64,000 bases of DNA, taken from assembly GCA_037976565.1 (NCBI GenBank), contig CP137684.1, forward strand, positions 18,038,339-18,102,338, written 5' to 3'. The stretch is from Mesocentrotus franciscanus (lineage: Eukaryota; Echinodermata; Echinoidea; Camarodonta; Strongylocentrotidae). The notes beneath the pieces are model-generated. The model had not been told where the DNA came from. It made no database searches and saw only the letters and a program-made list of their open reading frames with translations. Positions 34,485 through 55,700 of this stretch are shown in pieces (within the stretch, counting starts at the first letter, position 1; each line of letters starts with the position of its first letter). The position numbers and the translations under genes are program-made.

Positions 34485-34491
34485 CCTTTTC
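34485..34491 (+). promoter_or_regulatory. 5'TOP-like pyrimidine tract of RPS13
   Basis: CCTTTTC lies 21 bases before the RPS13 ATG, where the transcript would begin. Ribosomal protein mRNAs characteristically start with such a tract, which places them under growth-dependent (mTOR/LARP1) translational control. No TATA box is evident. The start site is inferred. Confidence 0.6.
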
Positions 34492-34505
34492 GCCAATTCG
34501 CCATC

Positions 34506-42636
<8,131 letters not shown>

Positions 42637-43023
42637 GGAGGTGACCTTGTGATGACCTTGAGTGTAGGAGCTAAGACTATGTACAGGTAGAAATAAAACC
42701 ACACCAAGAACGAATGGTTAAATCTCTGCCTTCTCATGTTCTCTTCCTTTATCGTCTTATGTCTGTGTGCTGGCAAGTTTGCCTGTGAAGTTGGTATAAT
42801 TGGTTATGTTTAGGCTTGAGTCGTTTTGGTTTGTAAAGTGAGCTCCAACTGTAAGGATCAGAGCCTGTATTCATTTTCTCTCATACGATACACTAATTTC
42901 TACATGTGGGAGGTGCATACCTAAAACTTGGCTTGTCCAAGTAAAAAAAAAAAAAAGGGGGGGGGGATATGTCACTTTTACACTAGTAAATAGTAAAAAA
43001 TCTGTGAGTGTTTTTCCATTTAA

Positions 43024-43350
43024 AGGGGAAGTCCACCCTGATGATATAGGTTGGTTTTAATAAAAGCAGAAAATGAGAGAAACAAAATTAGTGAAAGTTT
43101 GAGCAATACTTGATTAAAAACGGGGAAGTTATTAAACATTTGAAGTTGACATCAGTGAAACACAAATTGGCAACATTGACTCCTCTTGCGAGCTTCTCTC
43201 CAATTTGCTCTATACATAAAATTTCATTTTTTTAGTTATTGATTACCGGATAGTACCCCCAAGAAATCATTTGCAATAATTATATTCCGGGGGAATGTAT
43301 GGTTGAAAATTTTCATAAGGGAAAATATTAATTTTTAAGCTTTCTCGTAC
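43024..43350 (+). mobile_element. TTAA-site MITE family T3, left part
   Basis: It starts directly after TTAA (43020-43023) with AGGGGAAGTCCACCCTGATG and follows the 15642 copy to about 43350. The right arm is missing. Confidence 0.7.
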
Positions 43351-43554
43351 AAATAGAGGGACATTTTCCTGAAATGGACTAAATTAAACTGTCAATTCCC
43401 CCCCCTCCCCATATTGTAAAAAGCAAAGTGATCCAGTAATAGAGTAGTTCATGAAACTTTATATCATTTGAGAGAGGATCAGAAGATGTACAGTATTACT
43501 GATAATGACTGATAAAGACAGTGCATGGTGATTCTGAAATCATAATTAAAAATT

Positions 43555-43860
43555 ATGAGACTTCAATGTGGTAATTGTATTGATGATGGTAATGATTATG
43601 GTGATGGTGATGATGGTGTGGTGATGGCGATTATGGTGATTATGGTGATTATGCTGATGCAGATGATGATTATGATGGTGATGATGCAGATGATGGTGAT
43701 GGTGGTGCAGATAGTGATGATTATGATCGATCATGGTGGTGAGGGTGATGGTGATTATGCTGATGATGATGCAGATGATGTTTATAATGATGTTGATGGT
43801 GTTGATAACGTAAAAGATTATCAATTATCTTAGTGATGATTATGATATGTTGATGATGAA
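43555..43860. repeat. Degenerate (GATGRT)n low-complexity tract
   Basis: About 300 bp of GAT/GGT/GTG triplets. The long frames on both strands here (Asp/Met-rich and His-rich) are composition artefacts. Confidence 0.85.
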
Positions 43861-44124
43861 ATCATGATAACTGTTGGGTAACTTACCAAAATGTAGTGAC
43901 ATGAAAAGATGAGTTCGGACTCAAAATGCATGATATAAAAAGTTCCCTTTTGACATATCTGAAAGAAAGCTGAGCTAGCATTGAACCTTACAGAGATACA
44001 GAGATAGAGTATGCACCGACTACTATAGCTGTATATCCTAACGATGTGGTTTTACCTCTTGTGTGATAAAATCGTGATTTCAAGAATTCTGCCATTAGCG
44101 TTCCAGACGCATCTTTTCGTGCCA

Positions 44125-44585
44125 CCAGTGGCATAATGAGCAAAAACGTTTTTGTTTGTTTGGGGCAGAAAGAAAATCCGCATAAAGATCACCACCACTC
44201 TTACATGCAGGCCCTGTTGAACGTTTGTCAAATTGGGTGGGGGGAGGCTAAAGTATTTACGATCAGGTAGAGCGTAGATTAAATTGGCGTGGGGTCTAGG
44301 GGCGGAGCTCCCGGAAGCTCAGGGGGTATGGGCATTTAATTACGGTCAGATGAGCATATTTTGATACCTCACACTGGGAGACTAGTCACTAATTGGCGTG
44401 GGGTCGTCCAGGGGGCTGAGCCCTATGAAACTCGGGGATTAGAGGATTAGATAAGCATTCAGGGGCCTGCTTTAGGGCCCTTGATGGGGTCGAGGGTGCG
44501 GATCCCCGGAAGCTCGGGGGTTTTAGGCATCTAATTACGGTCAGATGAGCATATTTTGATACCTCATTTGTGATACAAAATTTCA
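44125..44585 (-). mobile_element. Fragment related to the end of the 5012 hAT-like element
   Basis: CAGTGGCATAATGAGCAAAAA matches the reversed right end of the element at 5012-6637. GGCATTTAATTACGGTCAGA, GAGCATATTTTGATACCTC matches 6370-6415 reversed. The latter segment occurs twice here (44330-44370 and 44522-44565). Confidence 0.6.
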
Positions 44586-45026
44586 TGTGGAAAATTTCAA
44601 GATTAGTAGCAATATTTCAAATCCCCATATCTCACTTCCATAGAGCAGAATAGGCAACACAAGTTGATCAAATAATTCCAAGAGGATAGGTAAGTGCCAT
44701 TGGTAAGTTTTAGACAATAAACTATACATTGCTCGTCTAGCTTGATTGAGTTGCTTAATTTGTACTTTACAAAATTTGTTGGTGTACTTAAAAGTAGTTC
44801 CAAGACGTATTCATCAACAACTTCTACAATATTATCATCATTGAAATGTAGGAATTTTCGAACTTTACCACAGGAAAAATACAACAACTTTGGTTTTAGC
44901 TGTTTTGACGTGAAGAAACCACTTTTTTAAAACAATAATCAGACACCGCACCAAGAGCAAGTGGAAGATGTGCAAGAACTACTATTGTATCGTCTGCATA
45001 CAGTAATGCGAAAAGCCTGAAATATA

Positions 45027-45030
<4 letters not shown>
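44586..45030 (-). pseudogene. Non-LTR reverse transcriptase fragment, minus strand
   Basis: On the minus strand from about 45012 the frames read LLYADDTIVVLAH (catalytic YADD), then VVDEYV, QARRAMYSL and VLPILLYGSEIWGF, in the order of a LINE reverse transcriptase C-terminal half. Several frameshifts separate them. The fragment from 44125-44585 adjoins its downstream end. Confidence 0.7.
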
Positions 45031-45057
<27 letters not shown>

Positions 45058-45159
45058 CATCTAAAACGTTTTGACACGCAGCTGCATCAATTTTGTCAGG
45101 TAGAACATCTACTCCTAACTTTTTGCTAAATAACTGTTTAAAGTCACTTTAAAAATGGG

Positions 45160-48040
45160 CAAATAGCATCGGTCGCACACCAATGTTACAATCCAATCAC
45201 TAAGATGTGACTTCACAACAATACCAGCGAAGCGCGCAAACTTTCATCCAATCAGCTTGTAACCAAGCAATCTTGGCACTCCCGTGATAACACAATGCGT
45301 TAGGCGCCGCTATGTTTAAGTTTCATGAAAATGCGTTGCCAATGCTTAATCCCCCCTCGCATCCAGATGTCTTTGCATCTTCTTTGCTTCACAATGCCAA
45401 ATCAATCTATGAGAAGGCGTCGATTCTTTTTGGTCGATTCAGAAAGACTGTGACCAAAAGTTTTCGAAAATAATTTTGTTGCTTTCAAGGTAAATGACAG
45501 AATAAAATAGTTGACATTCTCAAATATAAAGATGAATTCTCAACGAATAGAGGAGTAGAGGGAGGGGTGGTGTTAGTGTTTAACAAACGCGTGTATCTGT
45601 TGCCCGGTTAAATGGGTGGAGGTATAGTGTCATTTCAAAACCAAGAAACGATGGATTGGACGATTTTTTTGGACGTTAGCACTTCGGTACTCTATACAAT
45701 ACAATCATATCTTTATTTAAAAAATGTATAAATGTGGACCGATATTGCGCTGTAGCCAAATATAGAAGGTATCAGATTACACATCTTAGATATAAAAATT
45801 AAACGCTTCCCATCTTTCAAAAAAATTGTTTATTAGACAATTTGTATAGCCATACATAGATCATCTTAATGCACTCGAGTTTAAAATAATCTATAGTTCG
45901 CATTACATAATTATAAACATTATTGTAAACCTTTAAGTGATAATTGCTTTGTTTTGGTGTTTTAATAACGAGAACCCAAACGTATCAACCAAAGTGGTTA
46001 CAATGTATATATTATAAATTTCCACGCCGGTAATTATTGATTTTACACTAAATATAAACCAAGGTAAATTGTATGAATAATACATTAAATGCATGAACTA
46101 CAATTGTGTAATACACTATAGTAATTAAAGTTCGTTTTTTAGATTAATCACTATCGCGTGTTTTGTGCGCTATTTTAACGCGGATGTGTTATGATAACAA
46201 TTAAATGAGGCCATTTCTTAACGAGGAAACATCATTTTGTATTTGTCTCATTCACTAAAGATACCCCTTGCACGTACAGTGGCCTGTTTTTCTTCGGATC
46301 CGTCCAATTCCCCCGGCCGGCCCTCCCTCGAGGACAATTACCCCAGAAAAAAGTCTGCTTTTATTAAAACCAACTTATTATCAGGGTGGACTTCCCCCTT
46401 AATGAAAAGAGAGGTAATTTTCGGGGGTAATTGTTCAGGGGGTACTTGTCCTTGGAGGGTAATTTTCCGGGGGTAATTTTACCGTTTAATTTAAATAGTC
46501 TGATTTTCGTACGTTTTGTGCTGCGCAAAGATCCAATCAGATTAATTTTGGCCATTACAAGAAGTTGGTTATCGATGTGGACAAATGCTCATGTACGCTT
46601 TACAGCTCATTTTACGTACCGGTATGTTATTATTACCAAAGAAAAAAAGAAGTCACTCACTCACTCAATAGTGTATGGCAGTGAAGTCTAGAAAGTAAAC
46701 GGGTTTCCTTGCATAATTTCAATACTAGGACACTGCTTAGGACATACGTGACATATTCATAATTCCTGCAAAGTTCTACAGAAGTTGCTGTTGGCTTCAA
46801 ATGGGATACACTACCTTTAAGTAACTGTTTGACCATTCATGTTCATAAATTAAGGGGCAATTTTAACCCTTGAGGGAAAGTTTTAGGAAAGAAAGTGAAA
46901 TTCGTTATCATATTTATTTTTTATTTTTTAATGGGAGACTTGTCTCCGATTACATCACAATAGAAGGCCTAATTCGTCAATGGGGAGTTTCAGGAGTTCG
47001 CCCCCATCCTCCCCCGGCCGCTCAATATTTTGGCGTAAAGGGCGGATGATATCTATACCTAATAGCTTGAGTAGGCTGGTCGAAACGAAATTCCCCAACC
47101 GAATTTCTATCCCAGCCTGCACCTATTTGCAACCTTCAAACATACACTTTACATTTTGCACAACTGCATTCATTCCTATCAGGAGTTACATAATAGATGT
47201 CGCAGGGTGATGACTGATGTATATCCTCTATAGCACATTAAACGGACTGAGAAGAAACAACTCTGTCTTCCTGAAGTGAAATCAAAAATCAAAAATCAAT
47301 AAATATACTTATTAAACACTAAAAAATACTTATACCGCAAAACCACAGACAACACACATGTATACATGTATAAATTTTGACCCCAATCTGAACATAAATA
47401 TTCATGAAACTGACACGACGTCATTAACATGCATATTCATGACCTCCTTGTAGATGTTCTGTTGTAATGCTTATTGTCGGTCGGCCGGAAGCCGTTAGAG
47501 GTCGCGTGATTAAAATCGCTGTTGTGCGGATAAAAGCGACGCGTTCGTATCCATATGATGTTCAGACAAAAAAGGCAAAAGCTAATATAATAATAATAAT
47601 CTGGATTTATATATCGCTTAAAACGAAATACCATCTCTAAGCGCTTTACAGAAATAATTTCCCGGTCATTGGATTCATTCATTACGATGGTGTTGGTGGT
47701 TGTGATGTTGATGATGATGGAAATGATGATGGTGATGTTGATAGTGATGTTGATATGATGATGGAGATGATGATGATGATGAATTGATGATCATGACGAG
47801 GAGGAGGAGAATTGTGATGATGATAATAGTGATGGTAATGGTTATGGTGTGATTATGACGAGGGGGATGAAAATGATGATGATGTTTTCCTTGCTTGCTT
47901 GATGCATGCCGCCCCCTCTTTGGCTTTGTCAAATCCTTGGCTGCCCCATTTCAGTACAATGGCCTTTTTCAATTTTGATTGCAAACTAAGTAATGTCGTC
48001 CGGACATTAACAACGAGGATAAAATTAATCATTTATTTCT
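45160..48040. other. Gene-poor region with element fragments
   Basis: A solo T3 terminus lies at 46347-46398 (CAGGGTGGACTTCCCCC next to TTAA) inside GGGGGTAATTTT repeats (46420-46490). A retroposon tail shared with 2285-2480 lies at 47588-47690 and a GATGATG-rich tract at 47690-47880. No exon with supporting splice sites was recognised. Confidence 0.45.
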
Positions 48041-49097
48041 CTTCATGTCATGGGACCGGAAGAATCTCATGAGTTTCTATTCTTTTCTGAAAATTCAAAC
48101 TGTAAAAATGCCAAGTCTTCTCTTTGGGATTTCCAAGAGAAGTATATAGTTAATATCCTCAGCTTGAGAATTAAGGTGTTTATAATGGCATTACATAGAG
48201 TATTTATTGTAATACTCATGGTAGTAAATGTCGGTTTACATGATTTACAATGCTCCTCCTACGCAGTGGCGTAGACAGGTTCGTACACCTGGGGGGGATG
48301 ACTGGGCTGCCAACGCTAGTGAGGGCGCGAAGCGCCCGAGCGAGGGAGCGAAGCGACCGAGCGGGGGGAGGGTGTGGGAGGGGTGTCCCCTCCCACGGTA
48401 GGGAGCTTTTGCAATTTTGAACTTGAAATCGTGCAATCTGATGCATACTTAATGAGGTAAAATAACACACACAAGCGTGCACCCACACACACACATACTC
48501 ACACGCACACACACACGCATACTCACACACACACACACACACACATACTACGCCTTGAATGGACAGACATATTACATCGACAAGATCTACACACCGTGGC
48601 ATACGAATACAGAATGGACTGACACATAGTATTGCATATTGAACCACACTACGTATTTATTTATCTCTGAATTTTGCTGTTACACCTCTTCAGAAAAAAA
48701 CCAATGTCAACTGTGTACACGCAGGTATAGTCTTTGTTGTCTTGATAGGGGTATGTGGTTATGAATGAAAACAGCCCCTGTGGCCATTTGTGAATAGAAC
48801 ACATAAACAACAAACAAATAACGATTAAACTTTGAACAATATGTCTGTTCATTATAAAGCATAATGAATACGTACATACTATGCTTTTTTTCCTCAAAGA
48901 AACAGGCATAGTATCCATAGATGGATATTGGCTGGCGGCTCATTAACATACAGATACAAAAAACATAAACAGTATCACTATGATCCATGTAGTAACAATA
49001 CTGCTTTGTAAGTTTGTGAAGAAATCGGAACCATAACGGCATTGCATCTTTCAAATTAGGGCATTATATACTTCTATTTGATCTCAGTCTTATAATA

Positions 49098-49100
49098 GTA

Positions 49101-49192
<92 letters not shown>
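49098..49192. repeat. (TAA)n microsatellite
   Basis: About 30 uninterrupted TAA triplets inside the hAT-like element. Confidence 0.95.
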
Positions 49193-49193
<1 letters not shown>

Positions 49194-49337
49194 CAGTGGT
49201 TATCTTGTGGTTTGCAATCTTAGAGGTATCTTGTGGTTATCTTGTGGTTTGCCCCATTTGAACACGCAAAACTCGTGGTTATCTTTTGGTTTCCACACCA
49301 CGAGATTGCGCGCACTGCAAAATATGCGCGATTAATC

Positions 49338-49379
49338 TTGTGGTTATCTTGTGGTTTCCAAACCACAAGATAACCACAA
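49338..49379. repeat. Perfect 20-bp palindrome of TGTGGTT words
   Basis: TTGTGGTTATCTTGTGGTTT (49338-49357) is followed after CC by its exact complement (49360-49379). The same words recur in direct orientation at 49195-49300. TGTGGTT is the RUNX core. Confidence 0.8.
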
Positions 49380-50095
49380 AATACTTGTAAGATTTTCTTT
49401 TTTACCGTCTGAATTGGCTTTCACCGTGTGAATGCGGCTAATAACAATAAACACAATTACAATATTGATGAGGATTATTATTATCATCATCATAATTATT
49501 ATTATTATTAATATTATAATTGTTATCATTATTATTATTACTATTATTATCATCATTATGACTTATTAAGTAAGCAAATATCATTCCCCAAACCTGGGGA
49601 TGATTGTACATGCCATCCCCCACCTTGTGAGGTGGGGGATGCATCCCCCATCCCCGTTGTCTACGCCCCTGCTCCTACGCCCCATTCAACTACCACCGTT
49701 TCGGTTTCAAGATGAGTATTTTGTGAATCAAAGAAAATGTGTGAGCTGAATTCAGCTATAAGATGTTGCTTCATCAGACTAGGAGACACTATAATGTTCA
49801 TGTTTCCGCATGCACTTGGGGCCCACTATGTATTATTTCAACTTGATCCAGCATTTTTGTCCCCCCCCCCTTTTTACCAAATTTTAGATCCGCCATTGGT
49901 TAAGATTTATTCTCCGCATGATCGAAACCATAGATGAGTAGTTTGTGATGATAACCGAAAGAGGCAAATAATGGAATATGCCCTTTAAAGAGATTCAGAC
50001 GCCACCCCCTCCCCAACCGATATGCATGATTGAGAGGACATAAACTGCGCAATTTCTTATAGTTCGTCAGAACCAATGCTGAAGTAGGAAGCCTT

Positions 50096-50450
50096 GACAA
50101 GTAGGGGCCGACTTTGGTGTAAATGAAAGCCAATATTGGTGTACAGGAGCTGAATTTGGTGTATACCAAAAAACACAACACTAAAGTACGGGAGCCGATT
50201 TCGGTGTATAGAGTCAACATAAATCTTGGACAGGTGCCGGTGTTGGTGTTCAGGGGTCAACATTGGTGTATTCGGCCAATATTGATGTACCGTTAGCCTA
50301 CTCTGTTGTACACAATTTTGGTGTACAGGAGCCGACTTTGGTGTGTTCAAGAGACATTATTGATGTAGGTCTACAGAAGGCAACTTTGACGTGAACAAGA
50401 TACATTATTGGAGTACAAGACCTAAACTAATGTTGGTGTACATTGACCGA
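50096..50450 (+). repeat. Degenerate minisatellite, unit of about 22 bp
   Basis: Units like GGTGTACAGGAGCCGACTTT repeat imperfectly (TTGGTGTA recurs many times). It lies upstream of the tentative peptide gene at 50557. Confidence 0.7.
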
Positions 50451-50556
50451 CAATATAGGATCTGATATCGTATGCACAGAAGGCTGAGAGTTAACGTTAA
50501 CAAATTCTTCAAAACTGCTGATTTGAGACATTAAATTTTTAACCCATATTTTCAGA

Positions 50557-50763
50557 ATGCAAACTACATTAATTGGATTTCTCGGAATTTTCATCTTCCT
50601 GACGATGGGGGAACATTCCAATGGAAATTCAGGTAGGCTAATTAGCTGTTTTGATTGGCAGAATTAGATCGCTTTTCCTTTCAAAACATGGAAGTTATAG
50701 TCCAGAAAAACAACCAATCGCATGTTTGTCTATGCCTACACCAACTGTAGATTGCTATTTGAA

Positions 50764-50825
<62 letters not shown>

Positions 50826-52533
50826 CACTACATGGTACATTAACCGGACATCATAAAAACTGGTATATTAGCTGGACACTTTCAACTTTTTGTAATAATA
50901 TCTTTACAAACCAGTTTTTCCCCCACAAAAATTAGCATTTTGTTTTTGTTATCTTGTAGCATGCATACAACTGAGAAAAATAAAAAAATAAAAGCTTTTA
51001 TCAGATATACGGAAGTTTGGACAAAAATCAGGTCCTCTTAACGACTTTATTACCTCTTCGGGTGGAGTAGGGGGACATTGATTATGTCCACTTATTGTCC
51101 TGTCCCTTACCTTATGAGGACTTTGTGACCTTGCGTGCGCGTTACTTTGTCAGTCACTCATTATGCACTAAACTATTTTAAAAAAATGATAATTGGAATA
51201 TTGATCGTGAGTGGTCATCAATTGCTAAAAGCACAAGTCCTGAATAAATTACAGGATACAAGTATCGTCATTTCTGCGTCCATCCAGTGCTAGTGGGCAA
51301 ACAGCAAAAATTCACCCCCCGGCTCATACTGATCAGCTCCAATTTGCAAGGCAGGTTCGTTTCCGACAGAAGCGTTAAGTGGAAATATCTTTTAATATGC
51401 GCTGACCCCTGGATAGGTATCCAATTTTAAAAAAGAGCAATAGAATCGAGAAATCACAGCATATATCGACCGGATCGTTCATCCCCCCCCCCATCTCAAC
51501 CCTTAAAACTATTATTCTTTACCATTTTACCCCGAGGAAAGATTTGCAAGGGAGCATAGTAACCGGCCGTTCGTTTGAGCTTCTTTGACATGGAAATCTT
51601 TGAAATTCATAGATATATAATTCAGGGCAAGCTAAAGTCCAGAGCCATTGAGAATGCAGTGGGATCGGGGGTTGGGGAGTGCGGGAAGGGGCAAGTCTTC
51701 TCCTCTTCCCTCCCCCTTTTCTTCCTTTTGTCAATAGACTAGATGGGGCCACATGACGTGCCCCCTGGCTACGCCACTATACTCCACCCATGGATATACC
51801 TGCGCACATAGTTGTAGGTATCGTGATTTTGTCCCCCTTTTCTTCCTTTTCTTGTGAGCTATATCTTTCTCCCATTTTTCCTCGCTTTTGCATTTTCTTA
51901 AGCCCCTTAATTTTGAAGTGGCACCCGAAGTACACCTCCAAACGTTTATCTCTTCACAGGCTCTACTTCAAAGGTAATTCCATCAAAACATCTTTGGAGA
52001 AACAAGATGAGCGATAGATTTTTCGAAATTTTGAAGATATTAGGCTGTCCCGTCCAGGAGATATGGTTATTAAAATTTCCTGATACCCCTTCCCGTGTGC
52101 TCTTTCAATTGCCAATGTGTTGATGTCATGTGAGAGCACTTCTTCCATGCATTTGAACACATATTTTCGCATTTTATCTTGCCTGGTGAGGGTAATGGCT
52201 CTGGTTCTTTCAGGAATACATGTAGTTGCTTTATTACATGATTTTCTTTTTTGAAGAGGCATCAGAGAAAGGTGAAAATGAAAGGAGAAACAGTATGAAA
52301 AGTGAACATATATGTGTACAAATGTATAAAAGTTGCCCTTACACGACATCACAATGTTGTTTTCATCAGTTTTGCAGTAGATTCTGGGAAGAAAGAAGTG
52401 ATATAATTATCACAGGTTGGAGAATAATAAATTTTGGAGCATAGTAAAATGCTTATGATTACCCTTTGTTTTGGTTGTATTTGTGTTTTTTATCATCAAC
52501 AAAATCTACATTTGCACTGCCCCATGTACCCCC

Positions 52534-52564
<31 letters not shown>

Positions 52565-52661
52565 AGTCTCTCTGTCTAAATCAGACTATGTGGGAAGCTG
52601 GAAACTCAATAAAAACAATGCAACACTAACTGCAAAATGTAACATGAATGTATATGCATAA
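50557..52661 (+). CDS. Tentative small secreted cysteine-rich peptide, 3 exons
   Basis: Exon A 50557-50632 starts MQTTLIGFLGIFIFLTMG, a good signal peptide, and ends at TCAG|GTAGGC; a TTTTCAG acceptor directly precedes the ATG, so a 5' UTR exon probably lies upstream. Exon B 52257-52415 follows a pyrimidine-rich acceptor and joins in phase 1. It has five cysteines spaced C-x6-C-x6-CC-x4-C. Exon C 52567-52661 follows a long CT-tract acceptor in the same phase, adds one cysteine and ends at TAA. AATAAA lies at 52736-52741. The six mature cysteines would allow three disulfides. The B donor (CACAG|GTTGGA) is weak; without it exon B would run to TAG at 52442-52444 with five cysteines. I recognise no family; function unknown. 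Confidence 0.35.
50770..50823. repeat. (TA)n microsatellite
   Basis: About 27 uninterrupted TA units, in the first intron of the tentative peptide gene. Confidence 0.95.
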
Positions 52662-52759
52662 AGCAGTTTTTTGTTCTCAATACTTTCACAAAGATATCAA
52701 CAAAGTTTTTTTCTTCTTTTTCTTATTGAACATTTAATAAAATCCCTTACTCAAAAGAA

Positions 52760-55700
52760 CAGAACAGGGTTAACATGCAAAGCCTTTGGATGTGATAAGA
52801 TGGAGGTGAATTTGAAACAAACAACAATATCTTTTTTTTTAAATTATACAATTTTCAGTCATAAATGACATGGATGCTCACTGGCCTAATTTACGGAGGA
52901 GGTGGTTTATATTTAACCCCCAAGACACACATGAACTATACTTAAAGAGGTTTTTGAACTACGCTTGAACTCCTCATGATTTGTAGATCAAATGTACAGA
53001 CCCTCATAATTGTACGAGGTTTTACTCCAATTACAACTTTGAAAGTGAAATATGTAGATCGGAATGATTAAATTAAGAGAGAACATAGCACTTTAAGTTT
53101 GATATCTTTGGAGTTAGTTGCAGCAATCAGAAGTTTTAACACAAAATTGTTGCATTTTTTATGCAAATTGTTGATGCTATTATGCAAGGCACCTTTGTAA
53201 TTTTATACACATGTTTAACGTATCTACACCTTTAAGAAAATAACAAGTGAAGACAAACAAAGTGGTCATAAACAAAATACTGCGAGATAAAAATAGAAAT
53301 AATAGACCATACAAAGTTTGCTGTCATAAAAAAAATATAGAAAAATAAAAAATAGAAATAATGGACCATACAAAGTTTGTGGTCATAGAAAAAGTACTGA
53401 AAGAAACAAATAAAACTAATTAACAGCGTAAATTAGTTATTGATCTAGTCATAACATGGTTTAAAAAAACCTTTGATTTCATGTCAATTGACTTGTTAAC
53501 GTTTGACATTTTACCTTCTTTTAACTCTTACATAACATTGATCTTATAAATGTAATAGAGATGAAAAATTACAAACTTATCATGCTCATCTTCAATCCAT
53601 AACATAAAGCCATAAACCTCACTGAGCTTGTGACAATATTTGATGGTAATTTGACCATGCTCTTTTGGAACAAACAAAAACACAAATGAAAATATGAAAT
53701 GATAAAACGGTGGTAAAACATACTGGCATATACAAGTTTAACATGTTATATGAATATATTTACAATGCAAGGTTACAAGGAAGACAATGTATTGTAATCA
53801 AATACAATTAAATCACACTGTCGTGTCTAAGCTAATGAACAGAGTACTACATAGGTTAACACAATCTAGTTACACTAAAGCAAAAGGTTATACAGATCTA
53901 TCCACAACTTTTCAAGGTTTTTCAACATAACGAACTCTTTCTTTTCATATACATGTAGTTCTGAATACCATATTATGGAATGAACACCTCAAAGTGACCT
54001 CATAGCATTTCTCCTTTTTTTTATTCCTCTTTTTTTAAAAATTATTAAAAAAACATGCAAGCAAATTTTGTCTTTCATCAAAAAAATGAAATGTAATGAA
54101 AACATAAAAAAACAGAATCACTTTGAACCACAAAGCACATACCGGTAGGCCCTTACAATGTTTTCAAATGATAAAGCAGGTGTTATCTATCCCTTTTATC
54201 AAACGTGTATTGATCTAAAAGTTTAGCAGCAGCTTTTTTTTTTTCATTTGGAAAAGAAATAATAAGAATAAATTATAAAAATATTTCTAAAAATATAATC
54301 ACCATTTCTGGCCAAGATAGACCTTTTTTCTTCTGGATTAAATATAAAGCCCTCACACATGGTCAATACCGTACTTATAACCAGCAATCAGGGGAATTCT
54401 CCAACCAAACCATATCAGAATCTATCAGCATGAACACTCCAGCAGAAAACTCATTCCAAATGGTCAAAGCTGGTATCGTTAGTTAAACTGTATCATACAG
54501 AGATGTTTCAAACAATCATCTTAACATCTATAGGTACGAGGTAAGAATAATAGCCAAAACATTTAAACAAGACCTAAAGATATCAACAAAGTTGTCAATA
54601 TTCACAACATCTCATATCCAATTATGTCCCCCTTGCATGACAAGTACATGTATTTAAATATATTCATGTATATGATGCACAAAAAGAATAATATGTGGAA
54701 TAAAGCTTAGTATAAAACTTTTAAAAATTTGTATTAATGCTTTTAAGCAATTAGATATCAATCACACCAATGCAGTATGCCAATCCTGGTGTACATGTAT
54801 ACAGGGTGTCCCAAAAATGGGAACAGTTGATCTTCATTAATTTTCAATTTGAATGAGTCACATATTTTTATAGTTTCATTGGATAGAACACCTTCTGATG
54901 AAAAGAATGATATCATTTTTTTTATCAAGTCCATCATATATCTCCAAGTGCCTTTTACATGCAGATTTCCTGCCCTGTTCTGAAGTTATCTCAGTTATGA
55001 CACATCTCTTAATCTGTGTAACATGAGTTCAAGGACTCATTGTCCCCAAAACACACAAACGTTCATATTGGGAGATCATTTTGGTTGTACTCAGAAGAAA
55101 AAGTACTTATTTCGCGATGAAGGCTGGTACAATGTATACATCTGCTGCAAGTCTATATTCATCCCCACACTATGACAGTGATACTGCATCTCATATTTAT
55201 ACTAAATAAGAAATGATGAGATAATGATGAAACTCTGGTTTTGCACCTTGAACTGTGACCGCTAACCTCATGAGCCTACAGTTGAGACAATCCTTACAGG
55301 ATTAAACAGGTATGCTCCAAGTTTCAACCTCCTATCACAACTCATTTCAAAGATAGTACAAGGAAAACCAAATTCATACATTAAAACCTGACAAGTGACC
55401 TCATGAGACCAAAATTCAACCACAGAATCTGTATAGTTTCATATACAAGTTTCAACTTCCTACCTACTCAATCTAGATATATGAGAGATATGAAGAAAAT
55501 ATCAATTTCTTTTGGCAAATAAAACTCATCTGTGACCTTTGACCTCATGACCCTAAAGGTCATCAGGGCAACAGCGTCAACTCATACATACATACACCAA
55601 ATTTAATTTGGATACCTCAAGCAATTCTTAATTATGTTGGTTAAAAAAAATCCAATTAGTAAAAAAAATAATCCATGAGTAAGTATTACCCATGGACAGT

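Larger units (their letters stand above)
48264..49671. mobile_element. hAT-like element with perfect 8-bp duplication CTCCTACG
   Basis: CTCCTACG at 48256-48263 and 49672-49679 flanks CAGTGGCGTAGACAGG at the left and TTGTCTACGCCCCTG at the right. The 1408-bp body holds a CA-rich run (48470-48545), an AAT microsatellite and a TTGTGGTT-rich palindrome. No transposase. Confidence 0.85.
48185..49726 (+). pseudogene. Short secreted-peptide-like frame split by a transposon
   Basis: From ATG 48185 the frame begins MALHRVFIVILMVV, resembling a signal peptide, and reaches SSY at 48262, where the 1408-bp element starts. Removing the element and one 8-bp duplicate keeps the frame, which ends at TGA 49724-49726 for 41 residues in all. 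Whether the frame was ever a gene is unknown; I recognise no family. Confidence 0.25.

Noticed and set aside
43546..43833. His-rich and Asp-rich frames on both strands
   Set aside because: Low-complexity GATGRT repeat; the same DNA is open in several frames.
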